Below are positions 32,880 through 44,952 of a DNA stretch of 64,000 nt, piece after piece. A program made the position numbers and the translations under genes. The stretch spans positions 62,001 to 126,000 of the forward strand of contig ML978225.1 of NCBI GenBank assembly GCA_010015745.1. Direction: 5' to 3'. Position 1 is the first letter of the stretch, and each line of letters starts with the position of its first letter. The notes under the pieces were generated by a model, which was not told the origin of the DNA, made no database searches, and saw nothing but the letters and a program-made list of their open reading frames with translations. The DNA comes from Setomelanomma holmii (lineage: Eukaryota > Ascomycota > Dothideomycetes > Pleosporales > Phaeosphaeriaceae).

Positions 32880-34463
32880 CTACACTGTCTCAATATATCG
32901 CCTGACTTCCCAGTCAGTGACTGCCTCGTCCCACAGTCTGATTTCATGCTGTCTCGTCCCACCAAAGTGGTCCACGAACTCGTCGCCAAATACTTCTCTG
33001 GCAACGCTCTCCTTGCGCATGAACCGTTCTGTTGCTTCCTTCAGACTCTTCGCCAACCGCTCGCCCTTGTCCGCAGTACCACCGACATCCTCGCCCTTGC
33101 CGAGAGGTGGTATCGAAATCTCCATCTTCTTCTCGATACCGCGCCAGCCAAGTGCTAGGATAGCTGCGAGTACAAAATGCGGGTTTGTGTCTGCGCCTGG
33201 GACGCGGACTTCGAAGCGTGTGGCTTTTGCGGAGGCGGTCGGAGGTGCAATAAGGCGGATAGAGGCGGCGCGGTGTTCGAGACCCCAGGATACGGTGACT
33301 GGTGCCCAAAAGTTCTCAACTAATCGCTTGTAGCTGTTCACGTTCGGTGCCAGAATAGGCATGATGTCTGGTAACCCATCTATCAGACCTGCAAGGAATT
33401 GCCGGCCGAGATCTGATAGGAAGCGGATGTCGGGGTATGCGGCGTCCTTGTCTTCGGTTTCTCGCGCGAAGAGGTTCTTGCCGCCCTTGTCGACAATGGA
33501 GACGTGCATGTGCCCGCTGTTGCCCGGTAGACCTTCGCGTGGCTTCGCCATGAAGCAGGGTGTTATGCCGTGTTTCGAGCCGAGTGATTTGACAACGAGT
33601 TTGAAGAGGGAGGCTTTGTCTGCCATTTGGGAGATTTCGCCGAATTCGAGAGCCTGTCATCGATTAGCTTGCTATTCCTTTGAAGCACTAACGTAACGTA
33701 CTGCTTCGAACACACCCGGTCCGGACTCTGTATGCCAGCCCTCAATTCCACAATTAAACTTGGAACAAGCGTCAAAGATGCCGTAGTAGTAGTCCTGATT
33801 GTGTACGGGTCGTGTTATGCTGTAGCCAAACATGCCCTCTGTGAGGCTCGGCAATGAGTTGACCGGGTGGTCTCGCAAGAAACCTGCTGTGCTCGAGGTA
33901 TTCTTCGGTCCGTCGTGGGTCTGAGGGGCGCGGAATTGGTAGAACTCGTACTCAGCTATGCGCGCGATCAGTTAGCTTTGGACGACACATGCAGTACCTG
34001 CTCTCTACTGCCACCAAAGAGAGTACCTACCTCCAGCCATGGCTCCATAACCATTATCCTTGAGCTTATCGACCGCGCGCTTCAATAAGCTCCTGGGACA
34101 TGCGCTCAGGGTCGACCTTGTGTCTGGGTCGTGGAAACTGATCAGGAAGAATGGTACGTTGTCCTCCCATGGTATCCTCCGGAAACTCGAAAGGTCTGGT
34201 ACGGCTATCAAGTCGCGGTAGCCGTTCTCCTTGTTCGATATCGCAAGTTCCTTGAAGTATGTTTGGTCGTGCATATCCCAACCGAAGACAACACTGCAGA
34301 AGCCGAAACCCTCTTTTGCTATGGAGAGGAACTTCTTCTTCGCCATGAGCTTGCCGCGCAAGATTCCGTCCACATCTATGCCAGCGACCTTGACGGCTAT
34401 GTCATCCTTGAGGAGCTCTGGCAGCTGCTCAGCTGTGATAGTGGCGGCATTTTCAGACGCCAT
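32880..34463 (-). CDS. Glutamine-synthetase family enzyme (GS-only, gamma-glutamyl-amine ligase-like)
   Basis: Three exons on the minus strand: 34463..34031, 33955..33702 and 33653..32880, all in phase, 486 residues. The N-terminal beta-grasp part includes VKVAGIDVDGILRGKLMAKK and GWDMHDQTYF; the catalytic part includes EGWHTESGPGVFEA, NSGHMHVSIVDKGG, NVNSYKRLVENFWAP and HRAASIRL. This is the bacterial GSI/PuuA-like branch, not the eukaryotic GSII that makes bulk glutamine. Relatives ligate glutamate to amines such as putrescine or act in the FluG pathway; FluG itself has an extra N-terminal amidohydrolase domain, absent here. The substrate is therefore inferred. It is divergent from the short-chain dehydrogenase at 35391 and convergent with the ALDH gene, only 74 bases apart. 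Confidence 0.88.
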
Positions 34464-35390
34464 TGCTGCAACACTTCAGGTCGCTCCAGCGGATTTTGAC
34501 GACTATGAAGCTCCGTGAAAATGAAGAGTATCGCACAAGGGAGAGTTGCGTACATACACAGGCTGAAGCGCAATCAGGTTTACACGGGCAGGCGGGTTGT
34601 AGTGAGCTGCATCGAGACGCGTTAGGAGCTTGGGCCAATGAGAAAATGAGGGGCCATCGGAAGTGGGCAGGGATGTAGCCACACGCCTACATCATTGCTG
34701 AGATACCGCGACCCGCTGTCTTGCAGAACTTTAAAGTAACACGGCGCTTCTCGAGCTCTTCTGTTATCTCGCCATACCACAGGGTATTCATTGCCAGTGC
34801 GACCGTGACTCTCCCAACGCGACAATCCGACCATGTACCTTCGAACATCGGCGCTGCTCTACCCCTCATCGTCCATGGCGGGGTAAGAATGCGACTCGAA
34901 TGCCCAAATTGAGCGACTTTTGTGTCTCGTGAGGCGGCTGCTGGCATGTACAAGCGAGCTTGAGGCATCGTGAAGGAGGCCACCGCTCTTTGCGGCCCTT
35001 TTGGGATGACAGGGAGCCAACATGTTCTTATCAGACGCGTATCTGCCATCGGCCGACTTCGGGATCCCATGACCTCAGTGTCACCGCCCGCGACTGCCCG
35101 TAGCCATCCAACCTTTGTTTGATAGCAACAACTATCACTTCACCTAGTCACTTTCAAACCATCGGCGAGTGGATCACCAATCTTGGTAACAACTGTGAAT
35201 CACCGTAAGTACAATTGGCAAACCTTCCTCATTCACGCCCGGCGAGGGTTGTCGTGACGCATGGTCCAGTAAATATTAGTCATATTTTCGATTTTTGATA
35301 TAAGACGTCGCCTCGTGCTCAACCACGATACTGACACCATTGCAGGCTTCAAAAAACTCTACTACCACATCCAAAGCACGATCATTCAAC
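34464..35390. promoter_or_regulatory. Divergent promoter region, GS-like gene and short-chain dehydrogenase
   Basis: About 930 bases between two outward-facing starts. No supported gene; minus-strand frames at 34622..35070 overlap each other and carry no motif. I did not see a defined regulatory site. Confidence 0.4.
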
Positions 35391-36517
35391 ATGGGTCGAC
35401 TTGAAGGCAAGAACTGCATCATCACTGGTGGCGCTGGGTAAGTGAGAGACCTTGTTCGTCCGGGGCAATTGTCTCCCGTCCTTTGCCAGCAGTACTCCGT
35501 TATCACGTGTACATCCAAACGGCATTCTGTACCATTCGCCAGACTCCATGGAATGTGAACTGCGATTGTCGGGCAGGGGTCCCAAGACTGCTCTTTCACG
35601 ATCGCGTATTGCACCGATAAGAGACATCACTGACAGTGCCTCAGCGGTATCGGTCTAGAGACAGCCGTTCTTTTCTTGCGGGAAGGTGCCAATGTCCTGC
35701 TCTCCGACATCTCCGGTCCAGCTCTCGACAAAGCGGTCGCTAAGCTGAAGAAAGTGGTCCCGGAGGCCAAGAAGATTGAGACCAAGATTACAGACGTCTC
35801 GAAAGAAGCTGACGTGCAAGCTATGGTTGAGCATGTGGATTCATGGGGCGGGCTAGATGTTATCTTCAACAACGCTGGCATAATGCACGCCAACGACGAT
35901 GATGCCATCAACACACCAGAGAAGATTTGGGACCTGACACAGGCGATCAACGTCAAAGGTGTATGGTTCGGCAGCAAACATGCAGTCTTGAGTTTCCGGA
36001 AGCACGGCAAGAAGAAGACGAGCGTCATCAACACCGCCAGTGTTGTGGCGCTTGTGGGTAGTGCGACTCCACAGCTTGCATATACCGCGAGCAAGGGCGC
36101 AGTTCTGGCTATGACGAGGGAGTTGGCCATGGTGCACGCTCGGGAGGGTTTCAGATTCAACGCACTTTGCCCAGCACCACTCAAGTACGTTTCATTCGCC
36201 ACAAGCCGTATGACAAAGACACTGACTGCAATAGCACTCCTCTTCTTCAAGATTGGCTCGGCGATGACCAGGCCAAGCGTCACCGCCGCGAAGTTCACTT
36301 CCCCACCGGCCGATTCGGTGAAGCTATTGAGCAGGCTCAAGCAGTACTTTTCCTTGCCAGCGACGAGAGCAGCTTCGTGAACGGCACCGACTTCGTAGTC
36401 GACGGTGGCATGACCAAGTGCTACACCACTCCCGAGGGTCAACCAACCGAGGCTCCACACAACAATGCTCGCGACGACTACCACGCCCCGGCCACTAATG
36501 GCACTAACGGCGCTTGA
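35391..36517 (+). CDS. NAD(P)-dependent short-chain dehydrogenase
   Basis: Three exons: 35391..35437, 35645..36184 and 36235..36517, 289 residues. The first intron (GTAAGT to CTCAG, 207 bases) interrupts the nucleotide-binding turn, giving ITGGAG-GIGLETA. Further motifs: NNAG in DVIFNNAGIMH, INTASVVAL with the catalytic Ser position, YTASKGAV (YxxxK), and the C-terminal FLASDESSFVNGTDFVVDGG typical of classical SDRs. A 30-residue hydrophilic tail rich in Asn, Thr and Ala is extra. Closest class by pattern is cyclopentanol/levodione-type classical SDR; substrate unknown. Divergent from the GS-like gene, so possibly co-regulated. Confidence 0.9.
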
Positions 36518-39500
36518 GCCTGATAGGAGGCGGTTTCCTTTCTCCAGTCCATAGAATGTACGGAGTTCAGGTAGTGCTTATGAGCTAATGAATAAGACAT
36601 AGAATTTTATGACAAGTTTTGTGGTAGCTGCGGCATGCTCGCTCTTTAGAAATCACTGAACCTGCACAGAGAAGATTGAGATGTTGATCCGCTAGCCATG
36701 ACCCTTCAGCTGGACTCGACCATGATTTCCAATTCGAACGCAGTTTTCGAGTCTTGTAATATCGGCCATGCCAAAGCTCGGAGAGCAGCTTGGAACGTAA
36801 GTGCGCAAGATTCTGGAGAGCAATAGCTTACGCAACCAACAATCGCGAAAAGAGCAGGCCCAAATTCCAAGCGTTCTGGTCCTTGCGTTTTCGTTCCCTC
36901 GTCACTTCACACCATGTGCTCCCATACCGCTGCATTTGTTATGCGTTGTAGAATGTTATGACTAGGAGAAGGCTACCTAGAGTGTAATAAATCGCGCCGA
37001 ATGTTTGAACTCGGGCCACACTCGCTCTAGGGCAAACACATACACAGCGACCGGCAAATGCATTCTCCTTGGATCTTGTAAGGTCATATGTGTATCGTGA
37101 CCTCCTTTTCATACACTCCAGGCTCGACGCGGAAGTCATTGGTGAATGTCCAAGCTGCTTTGGACATGTCAGAATCTGAGTAATCTTTTGACTTGCACGC
37201 CAGATTGAGTATACCTTTCAAAATTCGGAAGAGGAATGTGTGGCAACCTTGGAAGTACTAGAAGATTTTTGATACAGATTGCTCCGGCTTTGTTGTGAAT
37301 ATGTCATTCGCAACTCCAGTCCTCGGCACATTGAACTTCTCGGCTTCACATTTTTGCGAGATGCAGATCGAGTAGTTCACGCCAAAATCAGGGCGTGGTC
37401 TTGTCGCTGGATTGAAATGCATGTCACTGGCAACTTCGAACGACACAACATAGATTTTACTCTTGTGGGTTTCAACTGCTGGAGCAGAACCGGGAAATTC
37501 CATAAACCAGGGTCCATGTGATTTCCGAAGAAGAGGGAAAGGGCGAAGGACATGAACTGATTCCGTAGCAGCTTGGGAGAAGCATACAAGGAGTGATTTG
37601 AGAATGTAGAGAGCTTATGGCGGAGGAATTTATGCTCGGCATGAGCAGCAGCGCGGTTGACGGAGTGTCATGGGGCAAGACATCCCATAGCCGGGTGTGT
37701 GACTTTGGAGAGGCGCTGACATGGCTATGATCTTCGGCGATTTCTGTGCATGTCTTCAGACTCGAGGAAGAAGTCAAACGCCGAGGCAGACTCATGTCAG
37801 GTAGCGCTGGGTCTCTTGGAAATCAGGCATTGGAGACACACATGGTGGTTTCAGATGGGTTTGAAGTTGAGAAGGAGCGACTGTTGACGACAAAAGCTGT
37901 GCCTGCTAACTGCGTTTATGGGAGGAGACCCTAACATGAATCCTAACGAGCTCGAATTTGTCGAACGACATGGGGACAGACTGAGGTGTATTGCAAGTGC
38001 TAAGACTCCATGAACATGATACGGTCTGCTCGAGGCTTTCGATTTGGAACAGTCTCCACATTCACGAAGCAGCCATGTGCCACCCTTCCGGTCGCTTTTG
38101 GAGGCCAGCAAGCGGAGAAGGACATAACCGCGTGCTTTCTTGATTTTTTTTCCAAAATTAAATTGACCGTGGATGCAGAAAGAGATGACAGGAATTGCCC
38201 GTTGTGTATATATGCGAGCGCGGTCAAATCAAGAACAGGACCAACGACAGACGAGGACGCCCATCCAGTAGTGCATGTTTTCGAGTGCATGCGCCCAAAC
38301 AGCAAAGCCTCACAAGAGCTCGCCCATTGTCTTGGGAATAGAGGAAGAAGCAGAAACATACCGCGATCTCACCACCATTTTGGTATGCGAATGAGAGGAA
38401 AGTAGGGTTGGAGGATGACAGAGAGACCCGGTGAACTATTGATGCTTCATTGCAAGCAGATTTTGCAACGGCGACTGAACACACCATGAGAGGATGTGAG
38501 CTTCGTGAAAGATTCTCAATTGGCGCGACATGTCAAAATTCTCTGCCAATTTGACGACCATCGAAGGCGCTAATCGCAAATAGAACGTACAAACCCGGTA
38601 AAGCCCTCGATTTTGATCGTGTTGAAGTGCTTCTGGAGTTCCTTATTGTGTCATGTAGCCGGATAAGGGGAAGTATGCCTGTGGCGTGCTGACTTTCTCG
38701 CAACGCAGGACATGTGTCTGCTGGATTTAGAATTTGGAAAGGAGAAGCAACACGTGAGCCATCCAAAGCTCTTTGTTACGGCTGAAACCACGAAACGTGC
38801 GTGAGGATGGATCATGTTTGAAATCTTCCCACGTAAGAGCCATGGTAGAGCATGTCTCAAGGGTTCATTCATGGATGCTTCTGGACAACAGGCGACATCA
38901 CTTCTTGCTCTTCCGGTTTCGCAAAAATGCAGAATGGAATTAATCAGTTCGACAGAATGGAAGCAATGACGGGCTTTATGTAGTGCTTGCCAACTTTTCA
39001 GCTGCTAGCATGAGATCAGCAAGACCCAAGTCATGTAATCGAAGCATGCCTCGGGATTTAAAAGATCTGAAACACTGTCTTCCCGTGCTGGCTGATCAAC
39101 ATGCGAGCATGCCCAAAGGACTTCGTAAAGCACATTACGCAATCTTGCACGATTTTGATTTCGGCGAATCGCGCTCTTACCTCACACCTCCGTGTAGCCG
39201 CGACTGACAAGACCAAGGCCATAATGCTCCAAGGGCGACTCGGCCGATCATAAGGGCATACGACGATCATTTCTGGTCCACAAGAGAGCACACTCATCAC
39301 CTTCATATATGGGCGATCGTTGCTACCAGCACAGGTAGGTAGTTGAAGGGCTTCAGTATTCGGAAGGAGAAACGGCTCTTGCATACAACAGACGAAACTC
39401 AAACAGACGATGGTTTGCGAACGGACTGACATGATTAAGTCTCATGACAGAATCGAGGTATCAGAAACCCCCCTCGAGGTTTTCATATGTCGTCTAAAAG

Positions 39501-40094
39501 GCATATCACATCGCTGCTGTTTGCGGCTTCTGTGTAGGCACCGAAGAAACACAATCTGGGTTCGAATTCGATATCGAAAAGCGCTCGGTATGAGCCCAAC
39601 ATGTCCTCTACGGCCCAATCGCTTGCGGATGGCGATAATAGAACCGCCATGGTGAGTATGGAAGGTTAGCCAAGCACGATATTTTTCCTGCTCGGCATTC
39701 TGCCAAATTCCCTGCTGCAGGTGCGAACGACCCTAGTGTATACATTGATTCGTGTGATATAACAAGACGGCTGGAGTGAGCGGTAATGATTTAGCATCGG
39801 GGCTGGACGTGGTGTAGGCTCGCTATTGCAGAATGCTGTAAAGATGTCGCCCTACACAGATTGTCAATTGGATCAACTTTGTCCCGACAGTTCTTGGTCG
39901 TGGTCATCACAGAATGGTGCGACTAGTGTCGTTGATCATGATTGTGCCATTGTTTTTTGAGAAATCCTGATAACCCCGTGATCGTTACAGGACCGGCGTC
40001 CGGACGCTTCTGTGAGCCATCATAGTCGGACCGTGGCTGCCGATGCAGGGAAAGACGCTCGAATAACTCCACCGACCCAGTGCCCAATGTTCCC
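36518..40094. other. Long intergenic region, no supported gene
   Basis: About 3.6 kb without a recognisable gene. Frames of 80-130 codons occur on both strands (for example 37258..37503 and 37472..37795 minus, 38010..38405 plus) but have no motif or credible splice links. The 81-codon minus frame at 37258..37503 (ending EQSVSKIF) is the most protein-like. No transposon ends or tandem repeats were seen. Confidence 0.4.
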
Positions 40095-40566
40095 TTAAAC
40101 CTCAGCAATCTCGCGAAGACGACGGATCGTTGACCTTGTGGCGGCGGCGGCGGGGGTTCTGCAGCGCTTGTTAGCATGGTCTCTCATGATCCCGCATCTG
40201 TGCAATCACAGCGTGCGATTGCGACTACGTGTAGGGCGGCTTACGAGACAGTGTAGGCTCCTCCGGCGGTGGTCTTCCTGCAAGATCGGCAGTTCCAGAT
40301 ACCAACAGCTGTGCGCTTAACGGCGTTCTTTCCGCAGAACTGGCACACGTAGCGGGCGTGTTGTGTGATCTGGATAGCATTGTAAGCACTTGTCCTTCGC
40401 GTAGAGGACTTGTGTGGTAGTGCGTACCTCCATCTTCTTGACCTGCTTTCGGAGCGAGGCACCGTAACGGGTACCGTACTTTCCGGTGATGCCAACCTTC
40501 TTTGTGCCTGTATCGCGATCAACAATTATTCCATTCGAGCAGGAAATGAGCCGTACGCTTCGTCAT
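40095..40566 (-). CDS. RPL43: 60S ribosomal protein eL43 (L43/L37a)
   Basis: Four coding exons on the minus strand: 40566..40557 (10 bases), 40507..40428, 40369..40245 and 40158..40095, giving exactly 92 residues, the usual length. The product starts MTKRTKKVGITGKYGTRYGA and carries the C4 zinc-binding set CQFC...CRSC around VKRTAVGIWN. The C-terminus STPAAAATRSTIRRLREIAE comes from the last exon. The start codon lies in a 10-base first exon followed by a GTACGG donor; without that intron there is no proper start. Structural protein of the large subunit. The GCC repeat in exon 4 encodes the Ala run. Confidence 0.95.
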
Positions 40567-41026
40567 TTTGGCGGTGGTGATGTAGTTGTAAGAGGTGGTC
40601 GGAGAAGTTCGAGGTTGACGGTCCTGAGGTAGCGGCGTCGAATTCTCGCCAGCCGGTGGTCCTTGGCATGTTGCTCGCTTAGAAGATGTGGCTAAACTTT
40701 GGACGGCTTAGCGCGGTTTCGGCCGGATCATCCACGCTCCGGCATGTTGATCAGCCAAGGGGCACTCACAACAACAACAATGTTGGCAGTTCGTCAAGCG
40801 AAAGCTGCAATCTCAGCACTCTGAGGCCTCCCTTTCAAAAGATCGGCCTCTCATGCCCGCCAATCTGTCGCGTCGCTTCTTCCTCACATTTGCATCGCTC
40901 CGAACCCACATGGGCAGGCCTGCCTCGATATCTTGATCTTATAGGTTTTCACTGCATGGCCTCAGGCATTATCGGCTTCGCTTTTCGGCAATTGTGCTCA
41001 ATTCTCAAGGCCCGGTTAGCCTCAGA
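40567..41026. promoter_or_regulatory. Divergent promoter region, eL43 gene and F-box gene
   Basis: Upstream area shared by outward-facing eL43 and F-box genes. No coding gene supported. Confidence 0.4.
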
Positions 41027-42590
41027 ATGGCTTCTCTCATCGACTTGCCCAACGAGCTACTAGCTCACATCTGTGAGAGTGCACCCAACAACTACGACGA
41101 GAGGTGCAAGACCCTTGCGTCATTGGCAAAGGTCAATCGGCGCTTCCACTCGTTCGCCACACATCTACTCTATCGCGACTTCTATTGTTGTTGTGCCAGG
41201 CATCTCCAGCTTTTTGGGCGCACAATTCTCTCGGACAGGAGCCTGGCGGAGCTTGTCAAGCATTTTGGAGACCGTCGAGATCGAATGTTCGATTCGTCAG
41301 GGCGTGGCTGCCCCATGGTGTGGAACGTGTTCGCTTTAGACCAGGCTTTGGAAGATGTCGTGGTGGCATGGTGTCCAAGTCTGACTATTCCTCACACGCC
41401 AGCATCATTCTCCTTTGCTCTTGCATGCAACTGTCCCAATTTGCAGCAGCTTGACGTGACCAACATCGGCAATCTTCTTATAGACCATCTGAAGACTGGG
41501 GTCTTCGCAAAAGGACATCCCTCTGCATCATTCTCGCAACTATGCACCCTGAACATTGCTGTGGAGGGATGCCGGGCGTACCACATGAAGTACATCTCCT
41601 TGTTATTCACAATCACATCTCTACGGTCGCTTTCCATCGACATGGCAGCTTTGAACGAAGACGAGGAAAACGACATGGAAGAGATCGAGGACGTTTGGCA
41701 GTGTACTTCTGGAAGCTCAACTCTACAAGAGCTGACACTCGAGCGTTGTGGACTCCCTGCTGTTTGGATTGCTCAGATGGTTACGTCTTGCAAGACTCTG
41801 AGAGAATTCCATCTTGAACACTACTATTGGGATAGTCATCAAGTCTACTATCCGATTGTATATTCGGCACTGCAGACGCACAAGAACTCCTTAGCTGACG
41901 TCCGGATCAACGAGCTCAACGGCTGCAAGGTTTTCTCGAGCATACAGCCAGACCTAGCCACACTTGTCTCTTTTCACGACTTTGCAGCACTCAAGCATCT
42001 GGACTTTCCCCTGCACAACTTCTCATTTCGAAAGCAATCTCGCACCATCGAAGAAGTGCTGCCCGGAAGTCTCGAAGTTCTTACTATTGACTTGAGGTCA
42101 GCAAGGGAGGGATTTAGCGACGCCTTCTTCATTTCTTTGGCGGAGGCGAAAGCAAGATTCCTACCTCGACTGAAATCCGTCGAAGTTATCAGTCGCATTG
42201 AGCAGTTCCATCGCAACGGATACTTGCCGCTGCACTTTTGCCATTTGCGTCGGATGTATTCAAGCTACGGATTTGAGTTCCTATACTTTCTTGAATTTGT
42301 ACAATGCGAGTTCAAAGCAGGTATGAGATGCCCTTGTTCTAGTTATTGTCGTCTGGGCCCAAACTGATCGTTGTCCAGCTTATATGGAGCCACTGCTTGC
42401 GAACATGAGATCAGCAGGCTCCGATGGGCTTGAGATTGCAGAACGCAGTTCGCTCGAAGCTGGTTGTCTCAGCAGGACATACCCATCTGTCGCCTGTAAT
42501 AGCCGTTCGGCAGATGCACATCATTCTAAACGCAGCTGGGGTTACATGCAGGATTGGGCTGGTCCCGCCGAGTTCAACGCCTTGACTTGA
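41027..42590 (+). CDS. F-box domain protein
   Basis: Two exons, 41027..42320 and 42379..42590, 501 residues. The N-terminal F-box-like motif is MASLIDLPNELLAHICESAP...LASLAKVNRRFHSFATHLLYRDFY. The rest is leucine-rich without strict repeats (SLRSLSIDMAALNEDEEN, TLQELTLERCGLPAVW, LPGSLEVLTIDLRSA), the usual form of fungal F-box/LRR-like proteins with a C-terminal substrate-binding surface. The intron (GTATGA to GTCCAG) replaces an early stop (..SSYCRLGPN) with a 70-residue C-terminal extension; both the spliced and unspliced forms are possible. Unlike the tandem copies at 24-28 kb, this frame is intact. Confidence 0.75.
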
Positions 42591-43331
42591 GCATGTCTTC
42601 GCTCGAACAGCGCCGCAGGTCTACCGACAGTCGCAGAAAAGTGACCAAACACGGCTTTGGTAATCTACCTGGAGCTTGAAGCTTGGTGCATAGCGAGTCA
42701 AAGTGCGTCCGCGCAGCAGCGAAGCTGTCTGCCTTCCTGGCTGTTTAATTGATGTTTATCGTGGCGTGGCTGTTGTGCGGCAAATGCGGCGAGGGCACTG
42801 AAGTCAAGGAACATGTCAAGGCTGACTTCGACAAGTATCACAACTTAATTGCTCACAATGGACAGTATAAACAAGAATGTGGCACAGTGCAGCGTGATGC
42901 TCTTCGGACGCCGTTGATGCGCCCGGCTATCCTGTATCCGAAACACTCTTGATACCGAAACGCCTGACAAGGTCGCCATGAACGGCTTGCCAGCACTTCT
43001 CGCGCGCTTATCGTTTGGAAAGTCACAGTAAAAGGATTTAAGCTTAAATTTGGCAGACGTCTACAGGTTGAACGAGCTGTTTTGAGCCTGGGGCTGAATG
43101 AGCAGTTTGGGGCGGAGTCTTGAGGTGACAGCTGTGGCACAACCGCGGCGCATGAAGGCAGGCACGCAAATAATTATTCGAGTACATAAGGTAGCCTGGG
43201 GTTGCAAGGTATTTAGGATGTAAGATAAGTTTGTTTGCAAATTTCGTTTTTTGCCTGCATAATCAGGCACTCAGCAACAGTCCATCGTCAATTCGTATAT
43301 TGTTTAATTTTCAACCATTCCAAACACCATA
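42591..43331. other. Intergenic region
   Basis: No supported gene; short frames only. It contains the promoter of the secreted PEBP-like gene. Confidence 0.4.
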
Positions 43332-44402
43332 ATGCTGTTTAGTCAATTGATACCTGTAGCAGTTATTTCGGCCTTATTACAGTTGACTGCTGCACAGCAA
43401 TCCACCATCGTCCCAGATGATTTACAGAGCGGCTTCTCAGATTCGGACGTCGAGATCCAAGTCTCATACACCAACCAAGCAGTCGACGGCTTCAAAGACG
43501 GCACATCATTCACCAAAGACGGTAAGTACTCTTCCTGCCTTCACACTCAATCCATACTGATAATCGCAGCTATCACAAAAGAACCCACCTTCGCCCTCGG
43601 CGACAGTTCAGGCATCTCCCCGACCACCCTCTATACCATCATCATGCTCGACACCACTTGCCCCAACAAGCGCGTCCTGCACTACGCGCGCGCAAACTTC
43701 AAGAATAACTTCGACATTACCAACATCGCTACTACGTCTGCGCCGCTGTTCGAGTATAAGGCGCCTGGGGCGTTTGGCGAGACGGGGGATGCGCGCCAGT
43801 ACAGTTTTCTGATGTATGTCAATCCGCAGCGCAAGCAAATTGATAGTTTGCAGTTACCGGGCGAGGGAGAGGCGTTTGATGTCAAGAAGTTCGAGGCGGA
43901 TAATGGGTTGCAAGATGCGGCGGCGGGCGTTGGGATGGTGGTTAAATTGGGTGGGACGGTGAATTGTGACTCGAGTGATGCGCCGAGTGCGTCGCAAAGT
44001 GCAAAGCCAGCTAGCTCGTCGAGCGGAATCGCTAAGTCGACATCTACTGTGGGTGGAAGTGCGACGAGTATTGCTGCTGGAAGGTCTGCTTCGAGTACGG
44101 CGAGCAATGCTGCGACTACATCGGCACCTGGTAGCGCCAGTCCTGGAGATGATAGCGAGGACTCATCATTATCGTCTGGTGAACGGTCATCTGGTCTGGC
44201 TATTGCGACTAGTGTGCTTCAGAGCAATGGACTGGCAACATCGACAGTGGTGCTGAGTAGTGCGAGCCCCGAAGGAGCTGGAGCATCGAGAACACCGAGT
44301 GCTAGTCTGGCTCAGCAGAGTGCGAATACAGCTCCGGAACGGAATACAGATGGATTTGGTATGTTAGCGATGTTGGCAATTGCTAGTCTGGTTTTGTGGT
44401 AG
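43332..44402 (+). CDS. Secreted PEBP-like protein with Ser/Thr-rich stalk and GPI-anchor signal
   Basis: Two exons, 43332..43521 and 43570..44402, 340 residues. A signal peptide (MLFSQLIPVAVISALLQLTAA) is followed by a globular domain resembling phosphatidylethanolamine-binding proteins: VEIQVSYTNQAVDGFKDG, ALGDSSGISPTTLYTIIMLD, the DTTCPN element in place of the usual DPDAP-like loop, and RQYSFLMYVNPQ. From about residue 210 the chain is a Ser/Thr/Ala-rich stalk, likely O-glycosylated, ending in a hydrophobic tail (GMLAMLAIASLVLW) preceded by a small-residue region, the pattern of GPI attachment. A cell-surface role is inferred. The PEBP call rests on pattern memory. Confidence 0.75.
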   Translation: MLFSQLIPVAVISALLQLTAAQQSTIVPDDLQSGFSDSDVEIQVSYTNQAVDGFKDGTSFTKDGKYSSCLHTQSILIIAAITKEPTFALGDSSGISPTTLYTIIMLDTTCPNKRVLHYARANFKNNFDITNIATTSAPLFEYKAPGAFGETGDARQYSFLMYVNPQRKQIDSLQLPGEGEAFDVKKFEADNGLQDAAAGVGMVVKLGGTVNCDSSDAPSASQSAKPASSSSGIAKSTSTVGGSATSIAAGRSASSTASNAATTSAPGSASPGDDSEDSSLSSGERSSGLAIATSVLQSNGLATSTVVLSSASPEGAGASRTPSASLAQQSANTAPERNTDGFGMLAMLAIASLVLW

Positions 44403-44952
44403 CAGTGGAATATTGTGTGGATTTGCATTTCACAGCGGGCGTTTGGCATTCTTTTGGAAGAATATGATACCGCCGATTCGAAGTCCATTGGATTCGTTGG
44501 TAATTATACCATCGTCAAGTCATCCATATACTCACAACGACCTCAGCAAATTCCACTCCAAGCCTTGCCACGGGGTCCCGTCATGCAGCTAATTCACGGC
44601 CACCCGCATCGCCGTACCTGCCGACCTTGCACATGCCCACTTGTCCACTTGCCCCTCAAAATCCTCGAAGTCGTCGTCCCTCACCACCAACGAATCAGTA
44701 ATATCAGGACACCCTCGTCAGCAGCGCGGCTCGGGAAGGCCTTTCCGCCGCGGCGGTTTCTTGTCAAACTTGTCTAGCGCCCGAAGTGGAGCCGCACGGT
44801 ACTTGGACGGTTGCGCGACATGCGCCGACGAGGAAATGCTGGGCGGACGGAGTGGAAGGGTTCAAGATAGGTAGGATGCCGCGTGTGAAGCTGAACGTGC
44901 TGCTGGATTCGTGTGTGGTTTTGTCTTTGTTTGATTGTGCGTTCTTGCGAAT
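44403..44952. other. Intergenic region
   Basis: No supported gene; contains the P450 promoter. Overlapping Arg-rich frames on the minus strand near 44760-45080 are antisense to the ACG repeat of the P450 start. Confidence 0.4.

Noticed and set aside
39545..39565. Possible tRNA T-loop (GGGTTCGAATTC)
   Set aside because: The flanking bases do not form a T stem and no anticodon or D arm is present; a similar GGTTCAAACC at about 26611 fails the same test.
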